Assembly (NCBI GenBank): GCA_031763025.1
Contig: JASSKH010000026.1
Location: forward strand, 4,359,429 to 4,423,428
From: Macrocystis pyrifera
Taxonomy: Eukaryota; Sar; Phaeophyceae; Laminariales; Laminariaceae
Direction of reading: 5' to 3'
DNA: 64,000 nucleotides
A program made the translations under genes and the position numbers. Under the pieces are notes generated by a model. It worked only from the letters and a program-made list of their open reading frames with translations. It did not search any database and had not been told where the DNA came from. Shown here piece after piece: positions 61,633 through 64,000 of this stretch; position 1 is the stretch's first letter, and every line of letters begins with the position of its first letter.

Positions 61633-62167
61633 GTCAGAGAGGAACCCCCCCCCTCCCTCCCTCCTTCCCTCCCGCCGTAGTCTTTGTTTGATCGTACCTG
61701 GCGCGTCGGCTCTGATAGGTTGGTCGCGTGATTGGTTGGTCGGTTGGTTGTTAGTTTTGGTCGGTTGCGCTTTTTGATGGTGCATCGGTTTTTGTTGTTT
61801 TCATTGGGCGCAATGTGTTGCTGCTGTTGCTGCTGTTGGTGTGTCGGTGTCGATTGATCGTTTTTGATGCGTTGCTTGCCTTCATGCGTTTGCTTTGATT
61901 CGCAGGTTTTGGGTTCGTCAGCTGTTTTGATGCATCGATTGTTATGTTCTTCGGTTTCGATTCCGTCGGTTTTACTTGGTCGGTTTGTTGGTGGGGCGAA
62001 TTCGTCGGGTTTAAATGCGGCGCTCTCGTTGAGTTGATGTTGATGCGTCGGTTTTGGTTCGTCGTGTCCGAAGCACTCAGTGATATGATGGACCGCGCCT
62101 GAGTCGGTTCATAGACGGGCACTCATGATGTACAGAAGCCTCTCAGGGTACATGTATTATCCACGTA

Positions 62168-62272
62168 TTACGGGGGGCCATAGTAAATAGGACCAAATAT
62201 TGTTGGTAAAAATATGGAAATATATGGTTGTTTGTGTGCACCGTAGGTCCTATTAACTATGGTCCCCCGTAA
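62168..62272. mobile_element. 105-bp TA-flanked MITE, copy 9
   Basis: TTACGGGGGGCCATAGTAAA to TCCCCCGTAA with TA on both sides. Confidence 0.85.
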
Positions 62273-63216
62273 TAGTACACAAGAAAAGGAAGGAAGGAAA
62301 AAAAGGTCAACGTGAAAGTGGCGGACAAAACATGTCACAACCCGTTGAATGCTCCATACAGAAACACGCATATCTCTGCGTGTGGAACTCCCAAATGCCG
62401 TTGCGCATGAATCCCTGCACCGAGTAGGTGAGCACTCCGAACACGTCGATCTTGGTGCGTCGGTGTGAATGTGTCGGTTTCGACTCGTCGGTTTGGGTTT
62501 GTCGGCTTTGATTCGCGATTTTCGATTTGTCGGTTTTGATTTCGTCGGTTTTGACTCGTTGGTTAAGGCGCATCTGTTGTTGTTCCTTCGGTTATGAAGC
62601 ACAGTCCTTTTTATTTCGTCAGTTTTGACTGGTTGGTTTTGGTACGTCGGCTTTGATTAGTCGGTTTAGCCGCATCGCTTTTGAAGCGTCGCCATGAGCG
62701 GTAGGCTGATAATTCCACCGGCGACGCGTGCGGTTTTGTGTGCGTTGATGATTTGTTTTGCCTGTTTGATGGTACCAAAGTGTCCCCCCTGCGCTGTTGT
62801 TGCTTGTTTTGCTTTACCCGAGGGTATTTAGTCTGACCTTTGTGTACAAAGATTGGTGTCGTGTCATATATGATATCGTGCATGGTGTGCCGGGAGCTTT
62901 GCCTGTTGTGTCGTTTGGAGCACACACAATCAGGTTGCCAGTACGTTCGTGCCGCTTGCGAGTAGCCCGGGTGTGTCGCTTGCTTTGGGGAGAGACAGAA
63001 CAGGACGGGATCGGAAGAAATTGTTGTTCCAACGGAGGGCAGAGAAAATGACACACCACGCCTCCAGAGCTCAAGGGTGGAAAACCAAACCGGAGTGTTG
63101 TGACGACAAGACGAAATAAAAAAGCAAAAGGTATTTTTAACCTTTATTTTCGCTCGGTATTAGAGTACCCCCCCCCCCCCCCCCCCCCGGCTGTCCAGCG
63201 AAAAAAAAATCTGCGG

Positions 63217-64000
<784 letters not shown>

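Overview
The window looks like nuclear DNA of a photosynthetic stramenopile (ochrophyte alga, possibly brown-alga-like). Reasons: intron-rich eukaryotic genes with long introns (up to about 4.6 kb), two proteins with the signal-peptide-plus-transit-peptide leader used for secondary red-type plastids (one also carries a thylakoid-lumen signal), and dense short transposon relics. The species is inferred, not proven. No bacterial operons, CRISPR arrays or rRNA genes were seen.

Five genes could be rebuilt exon by exon with matching splice phases, and a sixth is tentative. From left to right: (1) a tentative minus-strand membrane protein (15645 back to 4468); (2) a plus-strand PsbQ-family thylakoid-lumen protein of photosystem II (15944-21074); (3) a plus-strand Mpv17/PMP22-family membrane protein with a plastid-type leader (22810-27738); (4) a minus-strand Kelch-MORN fusion protein (44294 back to 29654); (5) a minus-strand 40S ribosomal protein S18 (51941 back to 47265); (6) a plus-strand Tudor-SN/SND1 (starts at 52285, runs off the right edge after exon 8). 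RPS18 and SND1 are head to head with 343 bp between their start codons; the tentative gene and the PsbQ gene are head to head with 298 bp between. These gaps are the best promoter candidates. The genes are not otherwise a functional cluster: they cover translation, RNA metabolism, photosynthesis, membrane and scaffold functions.

Most of the remaining sequence is repeats. There are several miniature inverted-repeat transposon families: a 105-bp TA-inserting family with nine copies, including one nested inside another; a 95-bp palindromic family; a 192-bp family; a 182-bp element flanked by TAA; and a 767-bp element flanked by TCA. There is a tRNA-derived SINE, and a LINE fragment plus a short retroposon that share the same 3' end and a poly-C tail. 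Several retroposon ends lie directly beside predicted splice sites. A nine-base motif, TACCTGGTA, occurs at least 16 times. Tandem arrays occupy 205-1192, 9661-10570, 17480-20300, 24481-24960, 29150-29690, 34683-34965 and 46453-46760. The last 780 bases are almost pure A and may be an assembly artefact.
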